From NCBI RefSeq assembly GCF_022601875.1, contig NZ_JAKVIP010000012.1, forward strand, positions 62,001 to 126,000: DNA of 64,000 nt, written 5' to 3'. The position numbers and the translations under genes were made by a program. The DNA comes from Chryseobacterium sp. SSA4.19 (GTDB taxonomy: Bacteria; Bacteroidota; Bacteroidia; Flavobacteriales; Weeksellaceae). Shown here one piece after another: positions 54,646 through 63,321 of this stretch. Under the pieces are notes generated by a model. It did no database searches. It was not told the DNA's origin and saw nothing but the letters and a program-made list of their open reading frames with translations. The stretch's first letter is position 1; every line of letters starts with the position of its first letter.

Positions 54646-55536
54646 ATGGCAAACTTTGAAAACTCGGAACAGCAAATCGTGACCGTTAAAGCAAGAGCTG
54701 ATAAGGCAATCAATTCTCTCAAAGGAATTTTATTAGGAATCATTTCCGATGATAAAATAGACTCTTATGAGATGAAGGAATTGCAGTTATGGGCAAGAGA
54801 ACACCATTATTTAGTGAACAGAAATCCTTTTCGGGAATTTATGTCGCTGATTGATAATACAGTGTCAAACGGTATTCCGCCAAAGGAAGCTATCGAAGAC
54901 CTTTATTGGCTTTGTCAAAAATATGAACACGACAGTATCTACTATAATGGTATTACTTCTGATTTGCAACAGCTCCAAGGGATTTTTCACGGAATCTTAT
55001 CTGATGGAGAACTCAATGATACAGAAATTTTTAAACTTCACGAATGGCTTTCAGAAAATGAGCATCTGAATTCCTATTATCCTTATGATGAAATACGAAG
55101 TCTTGTTCTTTCGGTGGTTTCTGATAAGAAGATTGATGAAGACGAGAGATTAATACTGATGGCATTTATCAAGCAATTCGTTGAACTTAGCAATAGTGAG
55201 GTAAAAGCATCAATTGAGAGAGCAACGGCCGATATAAATATTTCCGGAATATGCGCAGTTGATCCTGAGATTATTTTTGAAAATAAAACGTTCTGTGTCA
55301 CAGGAATTCTCAGCAGAGGAACCAGAACTGAACTTCAGAATGCCATTAAAGATAAAGGAGGCATTCCTGTAAATTCTATTTCAAAAAAAACAGATTATTT
55401 GATTATTGGCGATACCAGCAATGCTTGCTGGAGCTATGCCTGCTATGGTAGAAAAGTAGAAAAAGCATTGGACTTGAGAAAGTCAGGACATACCATTGTT
55501 TTGGTTCACGAATTTGATGTGTTTGACGCCATATAA
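54646..55536 (+). CDS. TerB-like plus BRCT domain protein
   Basis: A 296-aa protein. Residues 1-200 contain repeated helical segments of TerB type (GILLGIISDDKIDSYEMKEL, GIFHGILSDGELNDTEIFKL, SVVSDKKIDEDERLILMAFI), each with an acidic loop suited to metal binding. Residues 206-296 are a BRCT domain (FENKTFCVTGILSRGTRTEL, KGGIPVNSISKKTDYLIIGD) like that of NAD-dependent ligase. BRCT domains bind DNA ends or phosphoproteins. It starts the operon; the next gene begins 11 nt later. It is an extra component beside the three-gene Shango core. Confidence 0.8.
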   Translation: MANFENSEQQIVTVKARADKAINSLKGILLGIISDDKIDSYEMKELQLWAREHHYLVNRNPFREFMSLIDNTVSNGIPPKEAIEDLYWLCQKYEHDSIYYNGITSDLQQLQGIFHGILSDGELNDTEIFKLHEWLSENEHLNSYYPYDEIRSLVLSVVSDKKIDEDERLILMAFIKQFVELSNSEVKASIERATADINISGICAVDPEIIFENKTFCVTGILSRGTRTELQNAIKDKGGIPVNSISKKTDYLIIGDTSNACWSYACYGRKVEKALDLRKSGHTIVLVHEFDVFDAI

Positions 55537-55547
55537 AGTAGGAGAAT

Positions 55548-57539
55548 ATGACTTTTTTTATCATTCTGGTAATTTTATTTTTTATCATTACCATAAGCAA
55601 AAACCAAAAGAAAAAACCTAAAAATAAAGTAACTTTTAAGAATACAAGTTCTAATCCTATAAAAGTACAACCTCAAAAAAAGTATATCGAAAAAAGAAAC
55701 GAGATCCCCCCATCCCAACCTAAAAACCAGATAAATTCTGTAGAATCTAATATGAAGGATGATTCAATTATTGATGTATCTGATTTGATGAGCACTTTGA
55801 TAAGTAATATAAAGATTACGTCAGAGTATTCGTCTTCGTCATCATCTTATTCTTCTGTTCCTTATTGGCCGCATCAATATGTATATTCTTATGATGAAAT
55901 TAACTATGCTACACAGGAGCAGCGAAATTTTTATGACAAATTCAGAGCGGAATTTTTAAAAGGGAATGTTTTGTCTCTCAATGGAAATACCAACTATGCT
56001 TTTATTCTGCTTTTTGATTTATTAAACGATTTTGAAGTTCATAAAGATTATAAAAAAGTCGAGCATCAATTGGAAATGTTAGGAAATACTTTTCCGCGAA
56101 CAAAATCATACGGTGTGTCATTTCTGCTACAGAAGCTTGAAGAATATAATATGGATGACGAAGCTGAACATTTCAGAGAAAAAAATCAACAATATGATTA
56201 TGATTACTGGAAGCTTGGTAAAACATATAAGAAAAAACTTAATCTTTCAACTGAGCAAGAAGAAATCCTAAACAGAATTTGGCTTCAAACTAATGTTTTT
56301 AATAATGCTGAATTCTGTAAAACTGAAATCCTGAAGCAGTTTTTGAGAGCTGTGGAATTTCTTCAGAGCAATTATGTTTCTAGTGATAATTCATTCGTTA
56401 ACCTGATGGATGAATTGTCTGATTTGATTGTGAGAAAATATTACAGATATAGAAAAGGAAGCCAAAATTATAAATATACTTTTGACTCTGTAAAAGGTGA
56501 AATTTATGGACACATTCTGAAATTAAGTGAAAACAATGTCAGAGAGGTCTACTCAAATAAAAGGAAACTGACAGCAGAGTTTAATTACAGTTCACCTGAA
56601 ATTTTTACATCATACTATGAAAAAGTGATTTCAAAATTAGATGTGTTCTTAATTGATGACCAGAAGAATATTGTTTCTCCTGATACTGAAACAGAAAAAT
56701 TATTGAACGAAAGCAATACCACCCGTTGGAAATCTAAATTTGAAACAATAACACAAACTTATACGGATATAGCCGACTTTGAAAATCAAATTATCAGACT
56801 AGCCGATGAAAACATAAAAAATCCTTCGGTAGAAAATATTTTTTATGAAGCTTCCAAGTTTATGGCGAAACAGGATAAGCCAAGTTCTCTTAAGCTTTAC
56901 GTTTATTACATAGATTCCGATTTGAAATCATCAAAGTTTGATAACAAGCAGATGAATAAAACCATTCAGAAAAGTCTTTTTAAAACTGATGAACAATTGA
57001 GAGATTTTGAAGAGATTCTGAATGATTTTATTAAAGACAGGCAACTTGAAAATGCCTTGAAAAGAATAGCTTCTGTATATGAGCCAAAACGGAAAAAAAT
57101 TATTATCGATAGAAACTCAATACAAGAAGTTCAGAAACAGCATTCCGGAACGGTCAATCTTCTGAATGAATATCTTCAGGACGAATTGGAGGATGAAATA
57201 AAAACATCTGATTCTATAGAAGAAAATGAAACCGGAGAAGTTCAGATTCATATAACCGGCGATAATAATAAAGAATCCGCTATATCAAGATTTAATTCAG
57301 ATTTACGCCTTTCAGAACTTCAGAAAGAAGTATTAGAAATTTTTGAAAAAAACAGCTTCAATATTTCCCGAAATGAATTGGAAGAAGTAATGAAAAGTAA
57401 AAACCAGATGATGAGCTCGGTAATTGATTCAATTAATGAATCCTGCTATGAAACACTGGATGATGTATTGATTGAAGAAGAAGATGACCAATTTACCATA
57501 TCCCCAGATTATTACAAAAAACTATTAAACAATGATTGA
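55548..57539 (+). CDS. Membrane-anchored TerB-type protein, Shango-like
   Basis: A 663-aa protein with an N-terminal membrane segment (MTFFIILVILFFIITISK), a Lys- and Ser-rich linker, a TerB-N-like region (PHQYVYSYDEINYATQEQRNFYDKF) and a long TerB-C-like part (LSTEQEEILNRIWLQTNVFN; SELQKEVLEIFEKNSFNISR near the end). TerB-N/TerB-C proteins with a DUF2791 ATPase and a DEAD helicase form the Shango defence system. It would anchor or sense at the membrane. Its 3' end overlaps the ATPase gene by 8 nt. Confidence 0.8.
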   Translation: MTFFIILVILFFIITISKNQKKKPKNKVTFKNTSSNPIKVQPQKKYIEKRNEIPPSQPKNQINSVESNMKDDSIIDVSDLMSTLISNIKITSEYSSSSSSYSSVPYWPHQYVYSYDEINYATQEQRNFYDKFRAEFLKGNVLSLNGNTNYAFILLFDLLNDFEVHKDYKKVEHQLEMLGNTFPRTKSYGVSFLLQKLEEYNMDDEAEHFREKNQQYDYDYWKLGKTYKKKLNLSTEQEEILNRIWLQTNVFNNAEFCKTEILKQFLRAVEFLQSNYVSSDNSFVNLMDELSDLIVRKYYRYRKGSQNYKYTFDSVKGEIYGHILKLSENNVREVYSNKRKLTAEFNYSSPEIFTSYYEKVISKLDVFLIDDQKNIVSPDTETEKLLNESNTTRWKSKFETITQTYTDIADFENQIIRLADENIKNPSVENIFYEASKFMAKQDKPSSLKLYVYYIDSDLKSSKFDNKQMNKTIQKSLFKTDEQLRDFEEILNDFIKDRQLENALKRIASVYEPKRKKIIIDRNSIQEVQKQHSGTVNLLNEYLQDELEDEIKTSDSIEENETGEVQIHITGDNNKESAISRFNSDLRLSELQKEVLEIFEKNSFNISRNELEEVMKSKNQMMSSVIDSINESCYETLDDVLIEEEDDQFTISPDYYKKLLNND

Positions 57540-58848
57540 TAATATTAAACCTAAAGAAGCTACCTCTATTATTAACTCTCTTGTAGGAGGAGTTGTTCCA
57601 AAAATTGGAGTGCAGCATATTACAGTAGGAAGAACAGAGGAAATAGAGGCCTTTATAACCGCACTGAATGATGTAAAGAACGGACACAGTATTGCAAAAT
57701 TCTGGATCGGAGACTTCGGAAGCGGTAAATCATTTATGCTTCATTTGCTTAATACCGTAGCACTAAAACAAAAATTTGTGGTTGCAAATGCAGACTTTAC
57801 TCCGGATAACCGACTGTATGCAAATGATGGAAAAAGTGTTTTATTATATTCGGCAATTATGGATAATATTGCCATCCAAACCAAACCGGAAGGAGGTGCT
57901 TTGCAGACATTATTGGAAAAGTGGATAGAGCAGGTTATTTCAAAAACTGCACAGGAAAACAATATTTCATTGGTTGATATCCGTAATGAAGAATATCTTG
58001 GACTCATTCAAAACAGCATAATGAAAACCATCAATGAAATCACAGAAGTAGGTGGTTTTGACTTTGGTTCTGTCATCGTTAAATATTATGAAGGCTATAT
58101 CAAAAATGATGAATTTTTAAGAAGGAATGCATTAAAGTGGCTGAAAGGAGAATATAAAACAAAGACCGAAGCAAGGCAGGATTTGGGTGTGCGGGAGATT
58201 ATAAATGACCAGAATTTTTATGATATGCTCAAAAATTTCTGCAAATTGTTTGTAAGTATGGGATATAGCGGATTTATGATAAATCTTGACGAAGCTATCA
58301 ACCTTTACAAAATTTCCACCTCCGTAATGCGTGAGAAAAACTATGAGAAAATTCTTACGATTTACAATGACTGCTTTCAGGGAAAGGTGTCTAATCTATT
58401 CATCAACTTTGCCGGGACAAGAGAATTTCTTGAAAACGAAAGAAGAGGTTTGTTTAGTTACCAGGCATTAAAATCCAGATTGCAGACTAACAAATTTGAA
58501 ACTTTGGAAATGCGTGACTTTGCACAGCCTGTCATCAAACTTACGCCTTTGGACCATAACGAAATATTTGTTCTTTTAAAAAAATTGAAATTAATCTTTG
58601 ATTTTAATTACAAAACTGAAATCAGTATTTCTGATGAAGAGATTTCTGCTTTTATGGAAGAAATATTTAACAAGCCAGGTGCATCAGAGTTCTTGACACC
58701 CAGAGAAGTTATTCGTGATTTCTTGAATATTCTAAATATCATTCGTCAAAACCCGGATGTTGACAAAAAGCAGTTGTTTGGAGATATTGAAATTGAAGAC
58801 GAACGGCCAAATGACTTGAATATCCTGGATAGTATTGAAGAACTATGA
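57532..58848 (+). CDS. DUF2791/BrxD-like P-loop ATPase, Shango-like
   Basis: A 438-aa ATPase. Walker A is GDFGSGKS (60-67) within KFWIGDFGSGKSFMLHLL; Walker B-like FMINLDEAINLY follows near 247. IGVQHITVGRTEEIEAF precedes the P-loop, as in DUF2791/BrxD proteins of BREX type 2 and Shango. The methylase, PglZ and other BREX genes are absent, so Shango fits better. It overlaps the helicase gene by 4 nt. Confidence 0.85.
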   Translation: MIDNIKPKEATSIINSLVGGVVPKIGVQHITVGRTEEIEAFITALNDVKNGHSIAKFWIGDFGSGKSFMLHLLNTVALKQKFVVANADFTPDNRLYANDGKSVLLYSAIMDNIAIQTKPEGGALQTLLEKWIEQVISKTAQENNISLVDIRNEEYLGLIQNSIMKTINEITEVGGFDFGSVIVKYYEGYIKNDEFLRRNALKWLKGEYKTKTEARQDLGVREIINDQNFYDMLKNFCKLFVSMGYSGFMINLDEAINLYKISTSVMREKNYEKILTIYNDCFQGKVSNLFINFAGTREFLENERRGLFSYQALKSRLQTNKFETLEMRDFAQPVIKLTPLDHNEIFVLLKKLKLIFDFNYKTEISISDEEISAFMEEIFNKPGASEFLTPREVIRDFLNILNIIRQNPDVDKKQLFGDIEIEDERPNDLNILDSIEEL

Positions 58849-60980
58849 CGGCGTTCAATCTACTTTCTGAACCCATTAGGAAATACGTCAGAGACAAAGG
58901 CTGGGAAAGGTTGCGACCGATTCAGGAAGCAGCAATCCAAAGAATATTATCAACTGAGAATAATTATGTGTTAATTTCCAGAACAGCTTCCGGAAAAACG
59001 GAAGCTGCTTTTCTACCCATTTTATCAAGAACAGATTTTAAAGAAGAGGGTGTGAAAGTGCTTTACATTTCTCCATTAATTGCTTTGATTAATGACCAGT
59101 TCCGTCGTGTTGAAGAATTGTGTGAATATTTGGACATCAGTGTAACCAAATGGCACGGTGAGGCGAGCAAAAGTCAGAAAGATAAACTGCTGAAAAATCC
59201 GAACGGAATCGTTCTGATTACACCGGAATCTTTGGAAGCAATGTTTGTTAATAAACCCTATAACTTAAAACATTTGTTTGCTTCATTAGAATATGTAGTA
59301 ATTGATGAAGTTCACTCTTTTTTAGGTTCCGACAGAGGCGTTCAATTGCAATCTATTTTATCACGTTTACAAAAAATAAATAAAACCAGATTCAAAACGA
59401 TAGCACTTTCTGCAACCGTCAGTGATTCTAATCAATATTTAGAACTGAAAAGTTTCCTCGGAGACGTTGAGAGCACAAAAATCATACGGGATACAAACCC
59501 CAAACCTATTAATGCAGTCTTCAGATATTTTGAAGGCAGCGGTGCAGAACTGCCTCTCAAATTATTAAAAGATTTATATATCCAAACAAGAAATAGCAAA
59601 TCGTTGATTTTTCCAAATGCCAGGGGAAGAGTTGAGGAAGTTGCTGTTAAATTGAGAAAGATTTCTGATAAAGTCGGAGGACATCAGAATTACTTTTCCC
59701 ATCATTCTTCCGTAGATAAAGAAGTGCGGGAATATGTAGAATTCTTTGCAAAGAATCACACATATCAGAATTTCAGCATTGCTTGTACTTCAACATTGGA
59801 ATTAGGAATTGATATTGGAAGTGTAGACCAGGTTGTTCAGATTGATGCTACACATAGTATTGCTTCTTTAATCCAGAGAGTCGGAAGGAGTGGACGAAGA
59901 GATGACAAAGCAAGTAATTTGTTTTTATATGCAACAAATCGCTGGACACTATTACAATCAGTTGCTTGTTGGCTTTTATATGATGAGAAATATATTGAGC
60001 CGGTTTCTTTGAATGAAAAGCCTTATGATGTTTTACTCCACCAGACGCTTTCCATCGTAAAAGGGAGCTCTGGAATGTTAAAACCAAATTTGCTTAGTGA
60101 ATTACATCATAACTGTGCTTTCAAGAATATACTGGAAAGTGAAATCGAAGAAATCATTGCATTCCTGATTGAAAAAGATCTTCTTGAACAACTCGGTTCA
60201 GAACTGATTTTAGGAATTGAAGGAGAGAAAATTGTTAATAACAGAGAATTTTACAGTGTTTTCCAAACCGAAAATTTATTCAAAGTATCTTATAAAGGAA
60301 ATAAGGTAGGTGAAATTCCACTAACCCTACAGATTAGAGAAGATGAAAATGTTTACTTATCTGCAAGAATCTGGAAAATCATAGCAATTGACTTAAAATC
60401 AAAGAAAATTGAAGTAATTCCAGCAAAAGATGGTAAGAAACCAGTCTTTGAGGGCAACGTTGCCAATATCGCAGACAAAATCAGAGAAAAAATGCTGGAA
60501 GTACTGATTTCTAAAAAAGAATATGATTTTCTTGATGAACCAAGTCAGGATGTTATATCGGAGATGCAGAAAGAATTTTCAGTCTTTGATTTTTCAGATA
60601 TTATCAAAGAACGACCATTACTTTCAACTAATAGAAATCTTACATTTTACTCTTTTACAGGCTCAAAAGTAAACAGAACGCTTAAACTTATTTTTGATAC
60701 TTTAGGAATTAAGAATATTTTCTCCGACTTGGATTCTTCTTTTGAGATAAAAACTTCCCAAGAAGAATTTATATTAAAATTAAAAAGTATAGAATCATCC
60801 AACATTAATTTTGATTTCATTTTAGAAAATCTTCTGGAGAATACTCCTGAGATTCTGGATTTTTCGAAATACGGTAAATTTTTACCTCTAAAATTTCAAA
60901 TTGAAATATTAAAGAATTCTTATTACGATTTTTATAAATGTGAAGAGTTTATAAAGCATTTACAATTAGTAATTAATTAG
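58845..60980 (+). CDS. DEAD/DEAH-box helicase (Lhr/BrxHI-like), Shango-like
   Basis: A 711-aa superfamily-2 helicase. Motif Q-like RPIQEAAI, motif I TASGKT (47-52), motif II DEVH (154-157), motif III SAT (ALSATVSD), and motifs V/VI LELGIDIG and QRVGRSGR are all present. The C-terminal third is unlike common helicases and may contact partners. The order TerB, ATPase, helicase and the overlapping starts match Shango. It probably translocates on invading DNA under control of the ATPase. Confidence 0.9.
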   Translation: MTAFNLLSEPIRKYVRDKGWERLRPIQEAAIQRILSTENNYVLISRTASGKTEAAFLPILSRTDFKEEGVKVLYISPLIALINDQFRRVEELCEYLDISVTKWHGEASKSQKDKLLKNPNGIVLITPESLEAMFVNKPYNLKHLFASLEYVVIDEVHSFLGSDRGVQLQSILSRLQKINKTRFKTIALSATVSDSNQYLELKSFLGDVESTKIIRDTNPKPINAVFRYFEGSGAELPLKLLKDLYIQTRNSKSLIFPNARGRVEEVAVKLRKISDKVGGHQNYFSHHSSVDKEVREYVEFFAKNHTYQNFSIACTSTLELGIDIGSVDQVVQIDATHSIASLIQRVGRSGRRDDKASNLFLYATNRWTLLQSVACWLLYDEKYIEPVSLNEKPYDVLLHQTLSIVKGSSGMLKPNLLSELHHNCAFKNILESEIEEIIAFLIEKDLLEQLGSELILGIEGEKIVNNREFYSVFQTENLFKVSYKGNKVGEIPLTLQIREDENVYLSARIWKIIAIDLKSKKIEVIPAKDGKKPVFEGNVANIADKIREKMLEVLISKKEYDFLDEPSQDVISEMQKEFSVFDFSDIIKERPLLSTNRNLTFYSFTGSKVNRTLKLIFDTLGIKNIFSDLDSSFEIKTSQEEFILKLKSIESSNINFDFILENLLENTPEILDFSKYGKFLPLKFQIEILKNSYYDFYKCEEFIKHLQLVIN

Positions 60981-61123
60981 AAATTCTTTTGTATCTGATC
61001 TGATTATGTTTCACAAGAAAATAAAAACTATGAGTTTCAATTAATTTGTAATAAGACCTCCTGAAGAATGTGATGAAAAATCTCCTGAAATCTCATTCCA
61101 CATTTGATTTATAAATTATATAA

Positions 61124-61476
61124 TCAGTTATTACAAATACCGATAATCCCTGTAAGAATAATCATTACAGCGGCGAAAACCGTATCTCTTGCAAGGCTGA
61201 TTGTTTCCAAACCTTTTGCACTCACCATTATCAAAATAATAAGAGAAACTTCTATTACGGTTATCGCAAAAACCAAAAGTAAAGTTCCATAAGGCTCGCC
61301 TACCCGATAAGCAATGATTTCCGAATGATAACCGCTGCTAGAACGGCTCCTATAAGAAAGAATGTGAGGATTAAAGAATATAAATGCCCCGTTAGAAAAT
61401 AATGCAGCAGTTAAGCTATCCAAGCCAATATGGGAACAATTATCGTCCAGCCTAAAAGGTAGATCTTTTTTTTCAT
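61124..61476 (-). pseudogene. chaA: Decayed Ca2+/H+ antiporter (ChaA-like)
   Basis: On the - strand, ATG at 61476 gives MKKKIYLLGWTIIVPILAWI, then a TAA stop, then LLHYFLTGHLYSLILTFFLI in the same frame. Another frame resumes with HSEIIAYRVGEPYGTLLLVF and VSLIILIMVSAKGLETISLARDTVFA before stopping at GIIGIC. This is the N-terminal third of a ChaA-type calcium/proton antiporter with a nonsense mutation, a frameshift and loss of the remaining two thirds. Normal members are about 360 residues. Confidence 0.75.
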
Positions 61477-61519
61477 ATAATTCTAATTATCTGATGATTG
61501 AAAACTTTTGTTGGTAAAA

Positions 61520-61789
61520 TCAGATAACATCATAGTCGTTCAAAGTTGTTACAAAATGATAATCAATAAAATTTTTAGAAGTCTTGCATAATTCTAACAA
61601 TTCTTCATCGGTGTGGTATTCAAAATTAAAATCGTCAGGAATATCTATTGTATATTCCGTTATTATTTCTGTATCCAGAAGCTCAATTGCCATCAGATCA
61701 TTAAGTGAACTAAGCAGACTTTTTTCTTTAAGGAGAGGCATTTTCTGCGTGAAAGAGTTTTTAAATTTATATAATATAATTGTTTTCAT
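61520..61789 (-). CDS. Hypothetical protein
   Basis: An 89-aa acidic protein (IDIPDDFNFEYHTDEELLELC). It overlaps the upstream 72-aa gene by 4 nt (ATGA), so the two are a coupled pair. No family is recognised. Its low pI and small size resemble adaptor-type or immunity-type proteins, but that is only an impression. Confidence 0.5.
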   Translation of the reverse strand: MKTIILYKFKNSFTQKMPLLKEKSLLSSLNDLMAIELLDTEIITEYTIDIPDDFNFEYHTDEELLELCKTSKNFIDYHFVTTLNDYDVI

Positions 61790-62004
61790 TTTTTTATTTT
61801 TTCTTTCTCAAAGGTAACAAGCTGCATTCTAATAGACGAAAGATATTGCTTTAGATCCTGAACCGTAATATCTTCATGATGTATAGACATAAACAGAGGC
61901 GTTTCATTCAACAGGAAATACAATTCTGGATGTGAAGACTGAATTTTACCCGTCACTTTAAAAATCTTTCTTGTAAGATTCTGTAAATTATCCGGTGGTC
62001 TCAT
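61786..62004 (-). CDS. Hypothetical protein
   Basis: A 72-aa protein, first of a two-gene coupled unit. It contains NLTRKIFKVTGKIQSSHPELYFLLNETPLF and a C-terminal helix (DLKQYLSSIRMQLVTFEKEK). No family recognised. The upstream 48 nt to the terminator hairpin leave room for its own promoter. Confidence 0.5.
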   Translation of the reverse strand: MRPPDNLQNLTRKIFKVTGKIQSSHPELYFLLNETPLFMSIHHEDITVQDLKQYLSSIRMQLVTFEKEKIKK

Positions 62005-62051
62005 ATTTTTTTATTTAAATGGAGCATAACATAGTAGGATATTTTCAAATA

Positions 62052-62088
62052 AAAAAGGACAGGGCTTTAAAAGCACCTGCCCCTTTTT
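62052..62088 (-). terminator. Terminator downstream of the CsbD-like gene
   Basis: AAAAAGGACAGGGC (from 62052) can pair with GCACCTGCCCCTTTTT (73-88 of the same line) with small bulges, giving a hairpin with T-runs on both strands. It lies 52 nt past the end of the CsbD-like gene. Confidence 0.6.
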
Positions 62089-62140
62089 CTATTAAATCCA
62101 TCAAAACATATGTACTATTTCTCTGGATTTAATATGCTCA

Positions 62141-62359
62141 TTATGAAAGTTGAGTATTATTAAGAATCTTAATAACCTCTTCACGGCTTTTGCTTAGTTT
62201 ATTTTCTAATCTTCCCAGCAATTCATTTTCTTTTCCTTTTTCAAGCACTAAATCTGAATCTTTAAGCTGTGAAAATTTTTCTTTTAATTGTTTCGATTGT
62301 TCTTTCCAATCTCCTGTAATTTTAAAAGCCTCATTAGCTTTATTGTGACTTGTATTCAT
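62141..62359 (-). CDS. CsbD-like small stress protein
   Basis: A 72-aa protein whose pattern ITGDWKEQSKQLKEKFSQL, then LVLEKGKENELLGRLENKL, resembles the CsbD family of general-stress proteins (N-W-K, K-x-K, D-x-L, G-x-x-x-x-L-L-G-R-L spacing). Highly charged and helical, no signal peptide. A promoter-like element shared with the AraC gene region lies 12-33 nt upstream. Confidence 0.6.
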   Translation of the reverse strand: MNTSHNKANEAFKITGDWKEQSKQLKEKFSQLKDSDLVLEKGKENELLGRLENKLSKSREEVIKILNNTQLS

Positions 62360-62462
62360 AATTCGAATTTATATGTAACAGAATTATTACAAGCCAAAGG
62401 TGATATATTTTAATCTTATCCTGTTATACATTTCGAAAGTAGATTTGCATATATCACACTTT

Positions 62463-63023
62463 TTATAAGTCTTCTAAATTTTTCAGGCGTTTTTGCTTCA
62501 GCTGTTTGTAGAAAGAAGGAGAAAGTCCTGTTATTTTTTTAAACTGATTGGAAAGATGCGCAACACTGCTGTAATTGAGTTTATAAGAGATTTCAGTAAG
62601 ATTGAGTTCATCATACAAAAGGAGCTCTTTTACCCTTTCCACTTTATTGATAATGATAAAGTGCTGCAAAGTCATACCTTTCACTTCAGAAAATGTATTG
62701 GCGAGGTAAGTGTAATCGTAGCCAAGCTTTTCACTGAGATAGTCCGAGAAATTTTCTTTCGGAAGTGATTCGGAATAATGGATCATTTCTGTGACTGCAT
62801 TTTTTATTTTTTCGATCAGAATGCTTTTTTTATTATCCAATAACTCAAGTCCGGTTTTGAGGAGATTTTCTTTTAACAGCTGTCGCTGTTCATCCGTAAT
62901 ATCATCCAATATTTCTACAAGTCCAAGGTCTACTACGGCATTTCTTATATTCAGTTTTTCAAGCTCCTGATGAACCACCATTTTGCAGCGCAGGCTTACC
63001 ATATATTTTATATATAACTTCAT
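62463..63023 (-). CDS. AraC family transcription regulator
   Basis: A 186-aa single-domain-type AraC protein widespread in Bacteroidota. The N-terminus (MKLYIKYMVSLRCKMVVHQE) leads into a short alpha region, then the HTH pair: FSDYLSEKLGYDYTYLANTF and LNLTEISYKLNYSSVAHLSN with QFKKITGLSPSFYK. No ligand-binding domain of usual size is present. Possible targets are the flanking stress genes. Confidence 0.88.
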   Translation of the reverse strand: MKLYIKYMVSLRCKMVVHQELEKLNIRNAVVDLGLVEILDDITDEQRQLLKENLLKTGLELLDNKKSILIEKIKNAVTEMIHYSESLPKENFSDYLSEKLGYDYTYLANTFSEVKGMTLQHFIIINKVERVKELLLYDELNLTEISYKLNYSSVAHLSNQFKKITGLSPSFYKQLKQKRLKNLEDL

Positions 63024-63189
63024 TATCCTTACCGTTTTTCGAGTTTGTCAATCCATATGTTGACAGCCACTCTTTCAAAGTTAGTCCTTTAAATTTTAAT
63101 ATCTATGATTTATGTAACAAATTGAAAGACTATTACAAACCTTTCTTTTTTTAATGGATGACCTTTACATACAATAAAAATATTTTAAA

Positions 63190-63321
63190 ATGTCAAAAGA
63201 AAAGGATACAAAGAAAAAAACAGATAAAACACCTGCGGCAAAATCACTAAAAGAGAAGCGGGAAGACAAACAAAACAAAAGGAAAGACAAAGAAAATGAA
63301 AGTCGCAACGCAACAACCTAA
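63190..63321 (+). CDS. Small lysine-rich protein, 43 aa
   Basis: ATG 63190 to TAA 63321. It begins MSKEKDTKKKTDKTPAAKSL and continues KEKREDKQNKRKDKENES. More than a third of the residues are Lys or Arg. It is similar in character to small basic proteins common in Chryseobacterium. It is followed directly by the GH130 gene (stop TAA shares an A with ATG context) and preceded by a divergent AraC gene. Confidence 0.6.
   Translation: MSKEKDTKKKTDKTPAAKSLKEKREDKQNKRKDKENESRNATT

Noticed and set aside
54646..60980. BREX type 2 system
   Set aside because: The ATPase and helicase resemble BrxD and BrxHI, but PglX, PglZ, PglW and PglY homologues are absent; TerB-ATPase-helicase fits Shango better.
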